Notes: generated from the sequence alone by a model not told the origin. Numbered from the stretch's first letter, positions 7,650 through 17,300 are shown. The stretch: DNA of 64,000 bases from an uncultured Selenomonadales bacterium (GCA_900315925.1 ONAV01000010.1:35743-99742), one strand, 5' to 3'. Translations and numbers: made by a program.

Positions 7650-9638
7650 TTACTCTTTCTTCCCTCTTATAAACTGCAATGCTCCGATTACCGCCAGGCA
7701 AATCAGGCCTGCAAAATCGGTAAACATCCCCGGATAAAGCATAGCCGGCGCCGCGGCCACCAGAATAATCCGTTCCAGCACATTACATTTCTGCACCAGC
7801 CAGCCTTCCAGTCCGGCCACCAGGGCAATGGTTCCCACACTGGCAGTGAACACAGTCCATAAGGTTGTCGTCAGCGCTGCGTTTGGATCTACCCCAATCA
7901 AAAGCACCGGGTTATCCAGGAAAAAGAAAGGAATGATAAAACCGATCAGCCCTAACCGCACAGCCCACAGCCCCGTCTTCGTCTGGTCGGAACCAGCGAT
8001 ACCGGAAGCCACATAGGCACTCATGGCAACCGGCGGGGTGATGTTGGACAGACAGGCATAGATAAGGCAGAACAGATGAGAAGTAATCGCCAGCACGCCG
8101 GCCTTGATCAGCACCGGAACCGCCACCGCCTGCACGATTACATAAGCGGCCACGCCGGGCACGCCCATTCCCAGGATTGTGGACATGATCATGACCAGAA
8201 GGCCCGTCACATAAATATTGTCGTTGTTAATTACATTCAGGATCAGGTAACCCATGTTGAGACCCATGCTGGTGAGGGTCACCGTGCCGATGATGACACC
8301 GATGATGACGCAGCAGACGCCAACGGAGATGGCGCCCTTGGCCCCTTCCACCGTGGCTTCGATAATCTTGCTCCAGGTCATGCGGGTCTCTTTCCGGATC
8401 CAGCTGGCCCCGATGGTAGCAAAGATAGCAATGACCGCAGCATACAAAGGCGTGTAACCCGCAAACATGAGGGCAATCAATACAACCAGGGGAATCACCA
8501 GATGTCCCTGCTCCCGGATTACTTTCATCGCATCGGGAATGTTTTCCTTTGACAGACCCGAAAGCCCCAGCCGTTTTGCTTCAAAGTGTACAGACATCAA
8601 CAGCCCCAGATAATACAGGAAAGCCGGCATGATCGCCGCCAGCATGACCTTCGTATAACTCAGGTTCAAAAATTCCGCCATAACAAAGCCGACCGCGCCC
8701 ATAATAGGAGGACAGAACTGTCCACCGGTAGAAGCTACCGCTTCCACCGCCCCGGCAAATTCCTTCCGGTACCCGGTCCGCTTCATCAGAGGAATGGTTA
8801 TGGTTCCCGTCGTCGCCACGTTGGCAATGGCGGAACCGTTGATCATACCCATGAGGGCAGAGGCCACTACCGCCACCTTTGCCGGACCGCCGGGGGTCTG
8901 GCCTACTAATGTGAGGGAAAAATCGTTAATGAATTTGGAAAAACCGCTGTGTTTTAGGAACGCTCCAAACACAACAAAGAGGAAAATGTACGTAGCCGAC
9001 ACACCGATACCGGTGCCCAGCACACCCTGGGTCCCCCAGAACTGAGTGATCAGCACCCGCTTCAGGGTAAAGCCGTTATGTCCCAACAGCCCCGGCAGAA
9101 ATGCGCCGAACCAGTTGTACCCCAAAAAAATCAGTGCCAGCAGCGCCAGATTGCCGGATGCCCTTCGGGCCGCCTCAAACACCACCAGCAGCGCCACCGC
9201 CGCAATGCCTACCTCAAAGGAATCCACCCGTCCCCCCGTCTGGGCAATGCGGGTGAAATTCATAATCAGGTAACCGAAAGAACCGGCGCCCAGTAAAATC
9301 AGAAGCATATCCCAAACCGGCGGCAAATTCCGCACACGCTTTTCTTTTTTGTATGTAGGAAACAGCAGAAATGTAAACAGCAGCAAAAAGATACAGTGAA
9401 ACGCCCGCAGGTTAATAGCACTGATCGCGCCCAGCGTTGTAAAATACAGCTGGAATACCGTCCAGACGCAGAGCAGTACGACCAATATTTTACTCATAGG
9501 ACCGATATAGGTCCGCATACGGGAGTCCGCTTCCTTTTCTTCCAGTAATTCCTGCGCCTTTTTGTCCAGCTCTTTCTGCAGCTGTGCTTCACTCGTTACG
9601 GTATCAGGATTTACGGCAGCTTTCTCTTTCCCCTGCAT
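7650..9638 (-). CDS. TRAP transporter fused permease (4TM-12TM), TAXI type
   Basis: Integral membrane permease fusing the small (DctQ) and large (DctM) TRAP subunits, as is usual for TAXI systems; about 660 residues. Hydrophobic segments fill the protein from about residue 45 on. The large-subunit core is visible (FVVFGAFLKHSG, GSAIANVATTGTITIPLMK, GGQFCPPIMGAVGFVMAE). The GTG at 9713 also keeps the frame open, but ATG 9638 with GAGGGG upstream gives the more natural start. The gene probably forms an operon with the symporter ahead of it and the binding protein after it. Confidence 0.88.
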   Translation of the reverse strand: MQGKEKAAVNPDTVTSEAQLQKELDKKAQELLEEKEADSRMRTYIGPMSKILVVLLCVWTVFQLYFTTLGAISAINLRAFHCIFLLLFTFLLFPTYKKEKRVRNLPPVWDMLLILLGAGSFGYLIMNFTRIAQTGGRVDSFEVGIAAVALLVVFEAARRASGNLALLALIFLGYNWFGAFLPGLLGHNGFTLKRVLITQFWGTQGVLGTGIGVSATYIFLFVVFGAFLKHSGFSKFINDFSLTLVGQTPGGPAKVAVVASALMGMINGSAIANVATTGTITIPLMKRTGYRKEFAGAVEAVASTGGQFCPPIMGAVGFVMAEFLNLSYTKVMLAAIMPAFLYYLGLLMSVHFEAKRLGLSGLSKENIPDAMKVIREQGHLVIPLVVLIALMFAGYTPLYAAVIAIFATIGASWIRKETRMTWSKIIEATVEGAKGAISVGVCCVIIGVIIGTVTLTSMGLNMGYLILNVINNDNIYVTGLLVMIMSTILGMGVPGVAAYVIVQAVAVPVLIKAGVLAITSHLFCLIYACLSNITPPVAMSAYVASGIAGSDQTKTGLWAVRLGLIGFIIPFFFLDNPVLLIGVDPNAALTTTLWTVFTASVGTIALVAGLEGWLVQKCNVLERIILVAAAPAMLYPGMFTDFAGLICLAVIGALQFIRGKKE

Positions 9639-9716
9639 AAAACACAATCCCCTCTTCCACACACCGGCCGGCTTCCGGAAAGCCGTTCCTCCGAAAACTT
9701 CCCGGTTAAACACGCG

Positions 9717-11114
9717 TCAGTTAAACACGCCAAAAGCCTGTAAGAATAATACAAACAGCAGTACCGGCGTAACATATTTGACCATGACCCGGTACATGCC
9801 TTTACGCCCAAATGTATATTTCCCCTGCTCGATTTCTTCAATGATCCAGTCCGCTCCCACAACCCAGCCGATCAGCAGGCATTCGCCAATGGCCACCAGC
9901 GGCATGAACACGATATTACTGATATAATCCATCAGATCCAGAATCTGGGCCACCGCGCCGTTAGGCAGCGGCAGTTCGAAATAGGCCACATTATAGCCCA
10001 GACATACGATGATACCGCCGATCAGGGCATACAGGCCAATCAGCAGCGTAGCCTTGGAGCGCTCCCAGTGGAACCGGTCCATAAAGCTCGCTACGATAGC
10101 TTCCTGTACCGACATGGCGGAAGTCAGCGCCGCAAAGGTTACCATGACGAAGAAAACAATTCCCACAACCGTCCCGGCAGAGCCCATGGCAGCAAACACC
10201 TTAGGCAGGGAGATAAACATCAGCGACGGACCAGCGGACATACCTTCCTTACCCATAAAAGTGTAGACAGCCGGAATAATCATGACACCGGCCAGAAACG
10301 CAGCCAGGGTGTCAAACAGTTCAATGTGATTGATAGACTGGCTCAGGTCCACATCTTTTTTTGCGTAGGAGCCGTAGGCAACCATAATGCCCATCGCAAC
10401 CGAAATGGAATAAAACAGCTGTCCCATGGCATCCATCAGTACATTCAGAAATTTGCTGAAGGTAACACCGTCCAGATTGGGAACTGTGTATATCAGAAAC
10501 CCTTCCCACCCCGTGCGCGTCACGCCGGACGCATCAGTATAGCTTAACGTGAGAGAGTACAGCGATACCCCGATGATCATAAGGAAAAAAATCGGCATCA
10601 ATACTTTGGAATACTTTTCAATCCCCTGTTCCACGCCAAGATAAATAATAAATACAACCGCCGCCATAAAAATCGCAAACCAGAAAATCGGCTCCCAGGT
10701 ACTGGTGATAAAGCCGGTAAAATATTTATCCCCCGCAGCTGCCAGACCGGCGCCGCTGACAAATGCCGCCAGATACTTTAACACCCAGCCGCCGATGACA
10801 CAATAGTACGGCAAAATCAAAACCGGCACCATACAGGCCAGCACACCGATGACAAAGCCCCGCTTATCCATCAGGGTATACGCCGTTAACGGACCCTGCC
10901 GGGTTTTACGCCCGATGGCAATTTCCGAAGACAGCAGTGTATAACCAAACGTTGCAACCAGCAACAGGTAACAAACCAAAAACAAACCGCCGCCGTCGCG
11001 GGCCGCCAGAAACGGAAACCGCCAGATATTTCCCAGGCCAATGGCACTGGCCGCCGAAGCCAGAACAAAACCAAGCGTTCCCGTAAAATTATTTCTTTCC
11101 TTTTCCTGATTCAA
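9717..11114 (-). CDS. Neurotransmitter:sodium symporter (NSS/SNF) family transporter
   Basis: Sodium-coupled uptake carrier for amino acids or related amines, about 465 residues with 11-12 membrane segments. The NSS N-terminal signature is clear (GTLGFVLASAASAIGLGNIWRFPF..GGGLFL), covering the unwound helix-1 substrate/sodium site. I chose the TTG at 11114 behind GGGGGAC; the frame stays open to a TTG at 11129. The TRAP permease follows closely. Substrate is unknown; the same-strand pairing with a TAXI-TRAP system suggests both serve amino-acid or organic-acid uptake. Confidence 0.88.
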   Translation of the reverse strand: MNQEKERNNFTGTLGFVLASAASAIGLGNIWRFPFLAARDGGGLFLVCYLLLVATFGYTLLSSEIAIGRKTRQGPLTAYTLMDKRGFVIGVLACMVPVLILPYYCVIGGWVLKYLAAFVSGAGLAAAGDKYFTGFITSTWEPIFWFAIFMAAVVFIIYLGVEQGIEKYSKVLMPIFFLMIIGVSLYSLTLSYTDASGVTRTGWEGFLIYTVPNLDGVTFSKFLNVLMDAMGQLFYSISVAMGIMVAYGSYAKKDVDLSQSINHIELFDTLAAFLAGVMIIPAVYTFMGKEGMSAGPSLMFISLPKVFAAMGSAGTVVGIVFFVMVTFAALTSAMSVQEAIVASFMDRFHWERSKATLLIGLYALIGGIIVCLGYNVAYFELPLPNGAVAQILDLMDYISNIVFMPLVAIGECLLIGWVVGADWIIEEIEQGKYTFGRKGMYRVMVKYVTPVLLFVLFLQAFGVFN

Positions 11115-11285
11115 ATGAATGTCCCCCAAGTCTCTAAAATGAATTTTGTGCCAATGTTTTCACGAGTATGTCACAATAATAATGTTCATTATAATATGAA
11201 ATTCGCTTTAAAGCAACTTATAATTAGATAGAAAACGCCATTTCAGCATGGTTGTGTATAGAAAAATCTCCGTTGCCGGCCAAAC

Positions 11286-11333
11286 TAAAAAAACGCTTTC
11301 AGACGTTACCATAAACGCAAGCCTGAAAGCGTA
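11286..11333 (-). terminator. Intrinsic terminator after the DUF3298 protein
   Basis: Minus-strand stem ACGCTTTCAG...CTGAAAGCGT followed by a run of seven Ts, just past the stop at 11358. Confidence 0.8.
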
Positions 11334-11357
11334 ACTATCATACGTGAAAACTGCGGG

Positions 11358-12140
11358 TCATTTCAAATACTTTTCATTGAACAGCTTTTCGTTCCCCTTA
11401 AAGGGAATGAAGGCCTCAACCGGTCCCATTACGGCTGGCCCCAGAGTATCCGGCGGGAAGATCATGGTAATTCCTTCAGTACCCCAGGTCCATTTCAGAG
11501 GCGGTTCTCCGGCATAATCCCTTTGGAACAGATTGTCCACAACGGCCTTGTAGTTATCGTAATAAAACAGCTGCCGCTCCTTTTTAACCTTTTCCAGGGC
11601 CGGCTTCACATACTTATCACGGAACTCGTTCCGTTTGCCGGGAGCCAGCGCGTCGTCCATCGTTATGAAATTGCCGGTCACCGGGTCAAAGTTGTAGGTA
11701 AAGATATCGGTGTTCGGATGAGCCCCGCCCCTGCTCTGATAATACTCTACGTAGAGGCTCAGAATGTTCCGGTCCAGATATCTCTGCCAGATTCTTTCTT
11801 CCAGCAGGAAATACATATAATCTTCCGGGCGGTGCATTTTCAGTTCCACCGCATCCTTGTAATCTTCCTTTGCTTCGTCTGTCATACGGTAACTCCACTC
11901 CTGGTTATGCACCTGCTCCAGCTTTTTTGCCAGGGCCGGAAATTCGTCCGCATTCTCCACGACCAGGCGGGTGTAATCGGTGACGATACAGACCTGTCCC
12001 TGCGGTGTCCGATACTCCTTTTTCTGCTGTTCCATTTTTATGGAAGGAAGTACTCCCGCCGCCGGCGGTTCCGCAAAACAGGGTAACGCAGCACTTAGCA
12101 TCAGGAACGTAGTAATAAGAGTGACGATTATTTTTTTCAA
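11358..12140 (-). CDS. Exported DUF3298 (RsiV-like) domain protein
   Basis: A secreted protein of 260 residues. Residues 1-23 form a classical signal peptide (MKKIIVTLITTFLMLSAALPCFAEP). The rest resembles the extracytoplasmic DUF4163/DUF3298 region seen in RsiV-type proteins: SLYVEYYQSRGGAHPNT followed by YNFDPVTG and, near the end, WGTEGITMIFPP. RsiV anti-sigma factors bind lysozyme, but no transmembrane or sigma-binding part is present here, so this is a free secreted version of unknown role. It has its own terminator and diverges from the lipoprotein gene at 12439. Confidence 0.75.
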   Translation of the reverse strand: MKKIIVTLITTFLMLSAALPCFAEPPAAGVLPSIKMEQQKKEYRTPQGQVCIVTDYTRLVVENADEFPALAKKLEQVHNQEWSYRMTDEAKEDYKDAVELKMHRPEDYMYFLLEERIWQRYLDRNILSLYVEYYQSRGGAHPNTDIFTYNFDPVTGNFITMDDALAPGKRNEFRDKYVKPALEKVKKERQLFYYDNYKAVVDNLFQRDYAGEPPLKWTWGTEGITMIFPPDTLGPAVMGPVEAFIPFKGNEKLFNEKYLK

Positions 12141-12438
12141 GATACAGCACCTCCTAAGATAACATAATAACAGAATCGCTGTTCCAAAAATCCGGGTTCC
12201 TTATAGCGCTTCCGGTAATTCTCTCAAAAGCAATCACACAATAACCGCTGATAATTTATTATAGCTATTTTAACACAGATATCTTATAATATAAATATGA
12301 TATATCCGCAAATTTCTTTGTCCTAAAAATTAAGGAGACGCTGCTCCATCCGGCTTCGCTTACTGAAAGCCCACAGTCCATGGAATCAGTCCTGCCTGCA
12401 CAAGACAACGATCCCAGAGAAAGGAGAGAAACCGTCCT

Positions 12439-13662
12439 ATGAAACGACTGCTGACCTTCTGCCTGGCAATCCTTTTCTGTCTGTCCTTTTCCGGATGTTA
12501 TCTGGATGACTTCACTTCCTCCGAACAGGACAAACAGTACGACAGCGCCATAAAAATTTTTAAAGAATACCTTGCCAAAACGGATCCCAACGCAAAAATC
12601 AAAGAGGTTTCCAGCGTGAAGTACCTGGGCGAGAACCACCAGCTGCAACTAACGGAATTTGTAAGCGGCGAATACCAGTCCGGCAGCAAAAAGCTGAAGT
12701 TCGCCGTCAACACAAAAACCGGAGACATCTATACCTCCGAACGGGCTGATTTATACGCGGAAAAAACAACCGCTCTGGTCAACGACATGCTGGGGCTGCA
12801 ATGGACCGCGGTAAAACCGGAGGTTCACATCTCGTCCCGGGTGGATATGCACGGCAAAAAGCCGCCAATCGGGGGCAGCAACGAAGACAGCGAACTCAGT
12901 GGCGTGCTTCCCGTTACAATCAAGGACATGGACGCCTTTGCCAAAGACTCTTTCAAAAACAAAAATTATTCTGTCTCCCTGCATTTTATCTACACCGGGG
13001 CTCCCTTGCGCCGGGCGGTGATGGAAATGACGGCGGAACAATTCGGTAGCCGCGTGCGCCTGGACCTGCAGCGTTTCCCGGACTCCCTGCAAAAAGACGT
13101 GAAAGCGGCCAGCCGCGCTGCCTGGGGCGAGAACCCACGGTGGCCGGTGAACGGGCACGACTCCCTGGCCGTTGAATCCCTGACAATCCACGGAAGCGAC
13201 AAACTTGAACACAAACAGTGGCAGGACTACAAAGGCAAAGCGCCCTTTACCATCCACTACCCTGCCCGTACCCTTGTGCGGGAAAAACAGAAAGACAGTT
13301 CTTATAAAGAACAGGAAAGCCGTTTCGACATAGCCCGCGACATGCAGATTAAACAAAACGGAAAGGCGTTTGAATTTGTCACAACCAACAACCGCAAAGT
13401 TAAATTCTTTGTCTTTATGGACAGCCTGACCCCGGCCGATAACGTAACCGCCATCGCAGCACGCAACCGAAAATTCCACGACGCCGCCTACAACGAATAC
13501 GGGTGGCATCCCGTACTGGGGCGCTGGTGTGTCGGACAAAAAATACATAAAACAAACAGCCCCAACCAGATATACGCTATGCAAGAAGACGACCTGATCA
13601 TCATCGGCAATGAAGGCCTGAACAAACTGAAACCCAAACAGAAAGAACCGGAGAAAAAATAA
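12439..13662 (+). CDS. Putative lipoprotein, unknown function
   Basis: Not recognised beyond its export signal. The first 20 residues are MKRLLTFCLAILFCLSFSGC, a lipoprotein signal ending in the lipobox FSGC, preceded by AAAGGAGAG. The mature 388 residues are hydrophilic, rich in Lys/Asp, with no membrane segment; a short WHPVLGRWCVGQ stretch near residue 360 stands out. It starts a group of exported-protein genes on this strand (with 13883). No clear promoter was found; the 298 bases upstream contain only a possible TATAAT at 12285. Confidence 0.6.
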   Translation: MKRLLTFCLAILFCLSFSGCYLDDFTSSEQDKQYDSAIKIFKEYLAKTDPNAKIKEVSSVKYLGENHQLQLTEFVSGEYQSGSKKLKFAVNTKTGDIYTSERADLYAEKTTALVNDMLGLQWTAVKPEVHISSRVDMHGKKPPIGGSNEDSELSGVLPVTIKDMDAFAKDSFKNKNYSVSLHFIYTGAPLRRAVMEMTAEQFGSRVRLDLQRFPDSLQKDVKAASRAAWGENPRWPVNGHDSLAVESLTIHGSDKLEHKQWQDYKGKAPFTIHYPARTLVREKQKDSSYKEQESRFDIARDMQIKQNGKAFEFVTTNNRKVKFFVFMDSLTPADNVTAIAARNRKFHDAAYNEYGWHPVLGRWCVGQKIHKTNSPNQIYAMQEDDLIIIGNEGLNKLKPKQKEPEKK

Positions 13663-13774
13663 TAGCGCAACCCTTTTCGGAAATTATAGAAAGTTTTCAA
13701 AACATTTCACAAGCCGGATTCAAAAACATAAATTTGACAAATTATGGGTTTATAATAGTTGTAATTGGGAAATA

Positions 13775-13829
13775 GGAAAAGCAGCTGCGTCATGAAAGGC
13801 ATGCCCTGATGACAGCGTAATCTGCTTCC
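13775..13829 (+). promoter_or_regulatory. Conserved-looking stem-loop in the 5' leader of the vWA gene
   Basis: GGAAAAGCAG pairs with CTGCTTCC at the base, GTCAT with ATGAC inside, and GGCATGCC is self-complementary at the tip. It lies 54 bases before the ATG at 13883 and has no U-run, so it is not a terminator. Function unknown. Confidence 0.4.
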
Positions 13830-13882
13830 GTTTTATCTGAAGTTTTATAAATCAGCCAGTTACTGCACGGGAGGAATTAATC

Positions 13883-14680
13883 ATGAAAAAAATAGCCATC
13901 ATGTGTGCTGTTCTTCTGTCCATCGCCTGTTTCATGACAGCGTTTGCTGCTTCTTCTTCGAAAACGCCCCCAGTCAAGGGAGGCATTCCTGAAGGTACCA
14001 GGATTTATGCCGCTGAAACCACGGAAATCGAAGTACCTGCCGAACAGAAGAAAAAGGCTGAAAAGGCCACTTCCATGGACCTGGTGCTGATTTTGGACAA
14101 ATCCGGTTCCATGTACGGCCTGGAAAAAGACACCATCGGCGGCTTCAACTCCATGCTGGACAAACAACGGGAAAGCAATCTGCCGGTGAAGGTTACCGCA
14201 GTCATGTTTAACAACGCGGTTTCCACCATTTACGAACGCACCGACCTGAACAAGGTGAAAAACATCTCAGAAAAAGAATATACCCCCCAGGGCACCACAG
14301 CCCTGCTGGACGCCGTAGGCAACACACTGTCCCAGCTGAAGACCCTGCCCGACATCGATGCCAAAGGCAACAAAGTGCTGGTGGTCATCACCACGGACGG
14401 CAAGGAAAACGCCTCCAAAGAATGGACCTACGCCAAAGTAAAAGCGCTGATTTCCGAACTGCAGAAAAAGAATTTTGAATTTGTCTTCTTAGGCGCCAAC
14501 ATCGACGCAGCCGCAGCTGCGCAGAACATCGGCATTAAAAAAGAAAATGCCGTAAAATACAAAAATACCAAAACCGGCGTAAAGGCCAACTTCCGGGCCG
14601 TAAATGCCATGGTAGACGATTACGCAGCCGGCGAAATGAAAGCCGCAAGATGGAAGAAAGAAGTGGAAGAAGATAAATAA
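13883..14680 (+). CDS. Exported von Willebrand factor A domain protein
   Basis: A 265-residue protein with a signal peptide (MKKIAIMCAVLLSIACFMTAFAA) and one vWA domain from about residue 65 to 235. The metal-binding MIDAS site is complete: DKSGS (about 73), the threonine in PQGTTAL (about 135) and the aspartate in TTDGKE (about 172). It therefore probably binds a divalent metal and a protein partner outside the membrane. A short charged tail (WKKEVEEDK) follows. GGGAGGAATTAATC lies before the ATG. No adjacent gene identifies its partner. Confidence 0.85.
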   Translation: MKKIAIMCAVLLSIACFMTAFAASSSKTPPVKGGIPEGTRIYAAETTEIEVPAEQKKKAEKATSMDLVLILDKSGSMYGLEKDTIGGFNSMLDKQRESNLPVKVTAVMFNNAVSTIYERTDLNKVKNISEKEYTPQGTTALLDAVGNTLSQLKTLPDIDAKGNKVLVVITTDGKENASKEWTYAKVKALISELQKKNFEFVFLGANIDAAAAAQNIGIKKENAVKYKNTKTGVKANFRAVNAMVDDYAAGEMKAARWKKEVEEDK

Positions 14681-14698
14681 AATATTGAAAAACGTGCT

Positions 14699-14712
14699 AT
14701 TTCCCGGGAAAT
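14699..14712. promoter_or_regulatory. Noc-binding-type palindrome (NBS), perfect
   Basis: ATTTCCCGGGAAAT is the 14-bp consensus bound by Noc in Bacillus. A Noc-like protein is encoded at 40915-41793. It lies just after the vWA gene and before that gene's terminator. Confidence 0.8.
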
Positions 14713-14716
14713 AGTT

Positions 14717-14760
14717 AATCCGCCAAAGCGTCTTTACAAACTCTTTGGCGGATTTTTGTT
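14717..14760 (+). terminator. Intrinsic terminator after the vWA gene
   Basis: AATCCGCCAAAG pairs with CTTTGGCGGATT, followed by TTTGTTT. Confidence 0.88.
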
Positions 14761-14818
14761 TACAGAAAAACGATTCCTTTCCCACTCTTTAGTATCTTAA
14801 TCCGGCTGACAGTTCAGT

Positions 14819-15739
14819 TTATTGATAATCAAACTTCCCGTCGTTCTTTTCTTCTAGTGCCTTAATCGCATGATAGGTGTATTCCGCAAAGGGAACCTCC
14901 AGCCCTTTTGCGGCCGCTTTTTCCATCAGCACCTTGCAGAACATGTCAATTTCCGTATGATGTTTGGCTTCCAGATCCTGCAATGTGGAGAAGCGCGCCC
15001 TTTCCAGCCAGCGGGGACGGGTATTTTCCAGCGGGCCGTAGGAAATGCCGTAGGCTGCCGCCACCTTGCGGGCCTCCGCTTCCAGCCGGTCCCGGATAAA
15101 GCCCACGTGTTCACTGTCAAAGTAGGAAGCGTATCCCGTGCCCAGCACCGCCTGGGGCAAATTATAGGCAATATTTAAGGTAAATTTCAGCCACTGTTCC
15201 GAAATAATGTCTTCACAGAAATGGTAACGAAGCGGCGTTTTGGCAAGCAGCTCACGGATGGCCAGCAGCCGTTCCGACTCTTCCCGGGAATCCTTTTCTC
15301 CCACAAACAGACCCGGCGTTTTCTCCGCATTAAACGTTACACTGTTACCCTTCCGTTCCGAGTTAATACGCATCAGGCTGTAGGCTATCCGTGCCGGATC
15401 AATTACCGTCCCGATAATCTCTTCACTGTCAATGCCGTTCAGCAGGCTGAGCACTGTGGTGTGGGGCGCCACCACCGTACGAATGTCTTCCAAGGCATCG
15501 TGCAATCCGTTATACTTTGTGGACACCAGCAACAGGTCTACGCCCTTTGCCTCCTCCGGTGTTTTTACTTTCGGTTTATAAATATTGTCATTGATGCAGA
15601 GCCCTTCCTTTTCCAGCCGTTCTTTCCGCTCCCCTTTGGCAATCAGGCAAAAATCGATATCCGGCGCAGCGGAAAAACCGTAGATAAAATAGGAACCAAT
15701 CGCTCCCGCGCCAAGAATGGCAACCGTCTCAATCTTCAT
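14819..15739 (-). CDS. panE: 2-dehydropantoate 2-reductase family protein
   Basis: Enzymes of this family reduce ketopantoate to pantoate with NADPH. The 306-residue protein opens with the Rossmann dinucleotide site VAILGAGAIGSYF and continues with the family pattern (LLLVSTKYNGLHDALEDI, LLNGIDSEEIIG, the catalytic-lysine region SEQWLKFTLNIAYN). Residues about 180-300 form the helical C-terminal domain. panC and panD lie 8-9 kb away, which fits a pantoate role, but many ApbA/PanE paralogues act on other 2-oxoacids, so the substrate is uncertain. Confidence 0.75.
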   Translation of the reverse strand: MKIETVAILGAGAIGSYFIYGFSAAPDIDFCLIAKGERKERLEKEGLCINDNIYKPKVKTPEEAKGVDLLLVSTKYNGLHDALEDIRTVVAPHTTVLSLLNGIDSEEIIGTVIDPARIAYSLMRINSERKGNSVTFNAEKTPGLFVGEKDSREESERLLAIRELLAKTPLRYHFCEDIISEQWLKFTLNIAYNLPQAVLGTGYASYFDSEHVGFIRDRLEAEARKVAAAYGISYGPLENTRPRWLERARFSTLQDLEAKHHTEIDMFCKVLMEKAAAKGLEVPFAEYTYHAIKALEEKNDGKFDYQ

Positions 15740-16088
15740 GCTCGTATTTCCCCTCCTGCAACTGATTTAAATTTAAGAAACACTGCTATCATTCGTCTGT
15801 ACGCTGACCGGTGCTTTTTGCGACTGCCCTGAAAGCGCCTATACCAGCGTTTTTCATACTATGCACCTTGTTACCATTATGTTATAAATTATTATAACAT
15901 ACTATCACGGCAAAAAGGCAAATCGCATAACAGCAACAAAGATAATTGAAACAAATCTTTCCTTTACTTTTTCTTTTTGATACAATAAACGTGTAAGGTA
16001 AATGTAACTCCGCTATCATCAAATGATAAGCAGAATTTATTGTATTGGAAATGTGTTAATAAGAAAACGCAAACCGGGAGGTGTCATC
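15740..16088. other. Intergenic region between divergent genes
   Basis: 349 AT-rich bases between panE and the lipoprotein gene. A possible minus-10 (TACAAT, 15981) lacks a good minus-35. No RNA gene, repeat or conserved motif was seen. Confidence 0.4.
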
Positions 16089-17117
16089 ATGCGATTCTGG
16101 AAATTCGGACTCTTTTTGCTGTTCTGCAGTCTGTTTGGCCTGCAGGGATGTACCGGGGCAGAAGATAAACCGGCGCAAAAACCGGAACAGAAACCGGATA
16201 TATCCTTTACTCCCAGCGAGATACAGAAAAGCGAGATTTCATTTTTGCATAATAACTATTGCTATGAGTTTATCATGGAACGGGACGGGGATAAAATCCT
16301 CTGCACCATGCGCACCATAAAATCAAGATTTAATCCTCCACCCCCCTCTTCCGGTTTTACAGGAATGAAGCCGGGTACAGAGGCGCCGAAGAAAAATGAA
16401 CGCATCTTTCCCCGGGGCTGCAGCTTTACTGTCAATGAAAAAGCACTGGCAGATCTTGACCAGCTGTTGCAGAAGGGCGGAATCAATATCGCTGCCGCCA
16501 CAACTGACTCTGCTGAAGTGAAACAGCTCCGTCTGCTTTATGTGGAATACAAGAACGGGAAACATATCACACTGAACCGGGCCGGCAAAGACAGTCCCTT
16601 CCGTAAAGAGGTTCCCGATGAAAAGCTGGCAGCGTTTATGGAACAGCTGGCCAAAGACAACGGGCAAAAGCTCTATGACGGAACGGTAATGCTGGGGCAG
16701 CTTTTGCAGTGCCACTACAGCAGCGCCGGCAGTTCCAGCGGCGGACATCATTTTATTGACCTGAGTCGCAAGAGTAAAACAGAAACTCTGTTCGAGAGTC
16801 GGTTCAAAGCCTGGCACAACTCACCGGAAAAAACACAGAACCGTATCATACCCGCGCAGATGATGGATGATATGGAAGCTCTGGGCCGGGAATACAAAAT
16901 CGATACCTGGGAACCTTTCCGTGAAACCGATTTAATCGCCCTGGACGCTGCATCCGTATCCATTTCCCTTTCCTACGGCAAGCCCTGGTCCTGGGTAAAA
17001 TGGGACATGCGTATGGGACCTCATCATGAGTTTACCCGTCCCCAGTCGGAGTATTACCGCAAAATTTACAAACAGCTGCTGGATGAAGACAAAAAAGGGA
17101 TAGATAAGTACTATTAA
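16089..17117 (+). CDS. Putative lipoprotein, unknown function
   Basis: About 342 residues. I chose the ATG at 16089 because GGGAGGTGTCATC lies directly upstream and because it gives a proper lipoprotein signal, MRFWKFGLFLLFCSLFGLQGC, with lipobox LQGC. The mature protein begins with a Lys/Pro/Gln linker (KPAQKPEQKPD) and is otherwise soluble, with no domain I can name. Like the protein at 12439 it is an unrecognised surface lipoprotein in the 11-17 kb group. Confidence 0.6.
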   Translation: MRFWKFGLFLLFCSLFGLQGCTGAEDKPAQKPEQKPDISFTPSEIQKSEISFLHNNYCYEFIMERDGDKILCTMRTIKSRFNPPPPSSGFTGMKPGTEAPKKNERIFPRGCSFTVNEKALADLDQLLQKGGINIAAATTDSAEVKQLRLLYVEYKNGKHITLNRAGKDSPFRKEVPDEKLAAFMEQLAKDNGQKLYDGTVMLGQLLQCHYSSAGSSSGGHHFIDLSRKSKTETLFESRFKAWHNSPEKTQNRIIPAQMMDDMEALGREYKIDTWEPFRETDLIALDAASVSISLSYGKPWSWVKWDMRMGPHHEFTRPQSEYYRKIYKQLLDEDKKGIDKYY

Positions 17118-17184
17118 TAAAAAAAGCAATGACGCTTTCAGACAGGTCATTGATAAGTCATTTTCAAAAGAAAAAAGGTATGAT

Positions 17185-17224
17185 AAAAGCGGCTCCCAAT
17201 TTCTCGGGAACCGCTTGTTTTCTT
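17185..17224. terminator. Bidirectional terminator between the lipoprotein gene and tRNA-Thr
   Basis: AAAAGCGGCTCCC pairs with GGGAACCGCTT; T-rich sequence follows on both strands (TGTTTTCTTT on plus, TTTTATCA on minus). Confidence 0.75.
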
Positions 17225-17300
17225 TGGAGCCACTTATAGGATTTGAACCTACGACCCTCTCATTACGAATGAGATGCTCTGCCAGCTGAGCTAAAGTGGC
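17225..17300 (-). tRNA. tRNA-Thr (anticodon CGT), CCA encoded
   Basis: The minus strand folds as a complete cloverleaf: acceptor GCCACTT/AAGTGGC, D-arm GCTC..GAGC, anticodon arm TCTCA-TTCGTAA-TGAGA with anticodon CGT, and T-arm GTAGG-TTCAAAT-CCTAT. The discriminator U is followed directly by CCA, which is therefore genome-encoded. Confidence 0.96.

Noticed and set aside
12751..13584. 277-residue antisense frame
   Set aside because: Covers the lipoprotein gene, which has a lipoprotein signal and ribosome site; the antisense protein has neither.
15280..15295. Third Noc site (TTCCCGGGAA in panE)
   Set aside because: Only the 10-base core matches; outer bases differ and it lies within a coding sequence.
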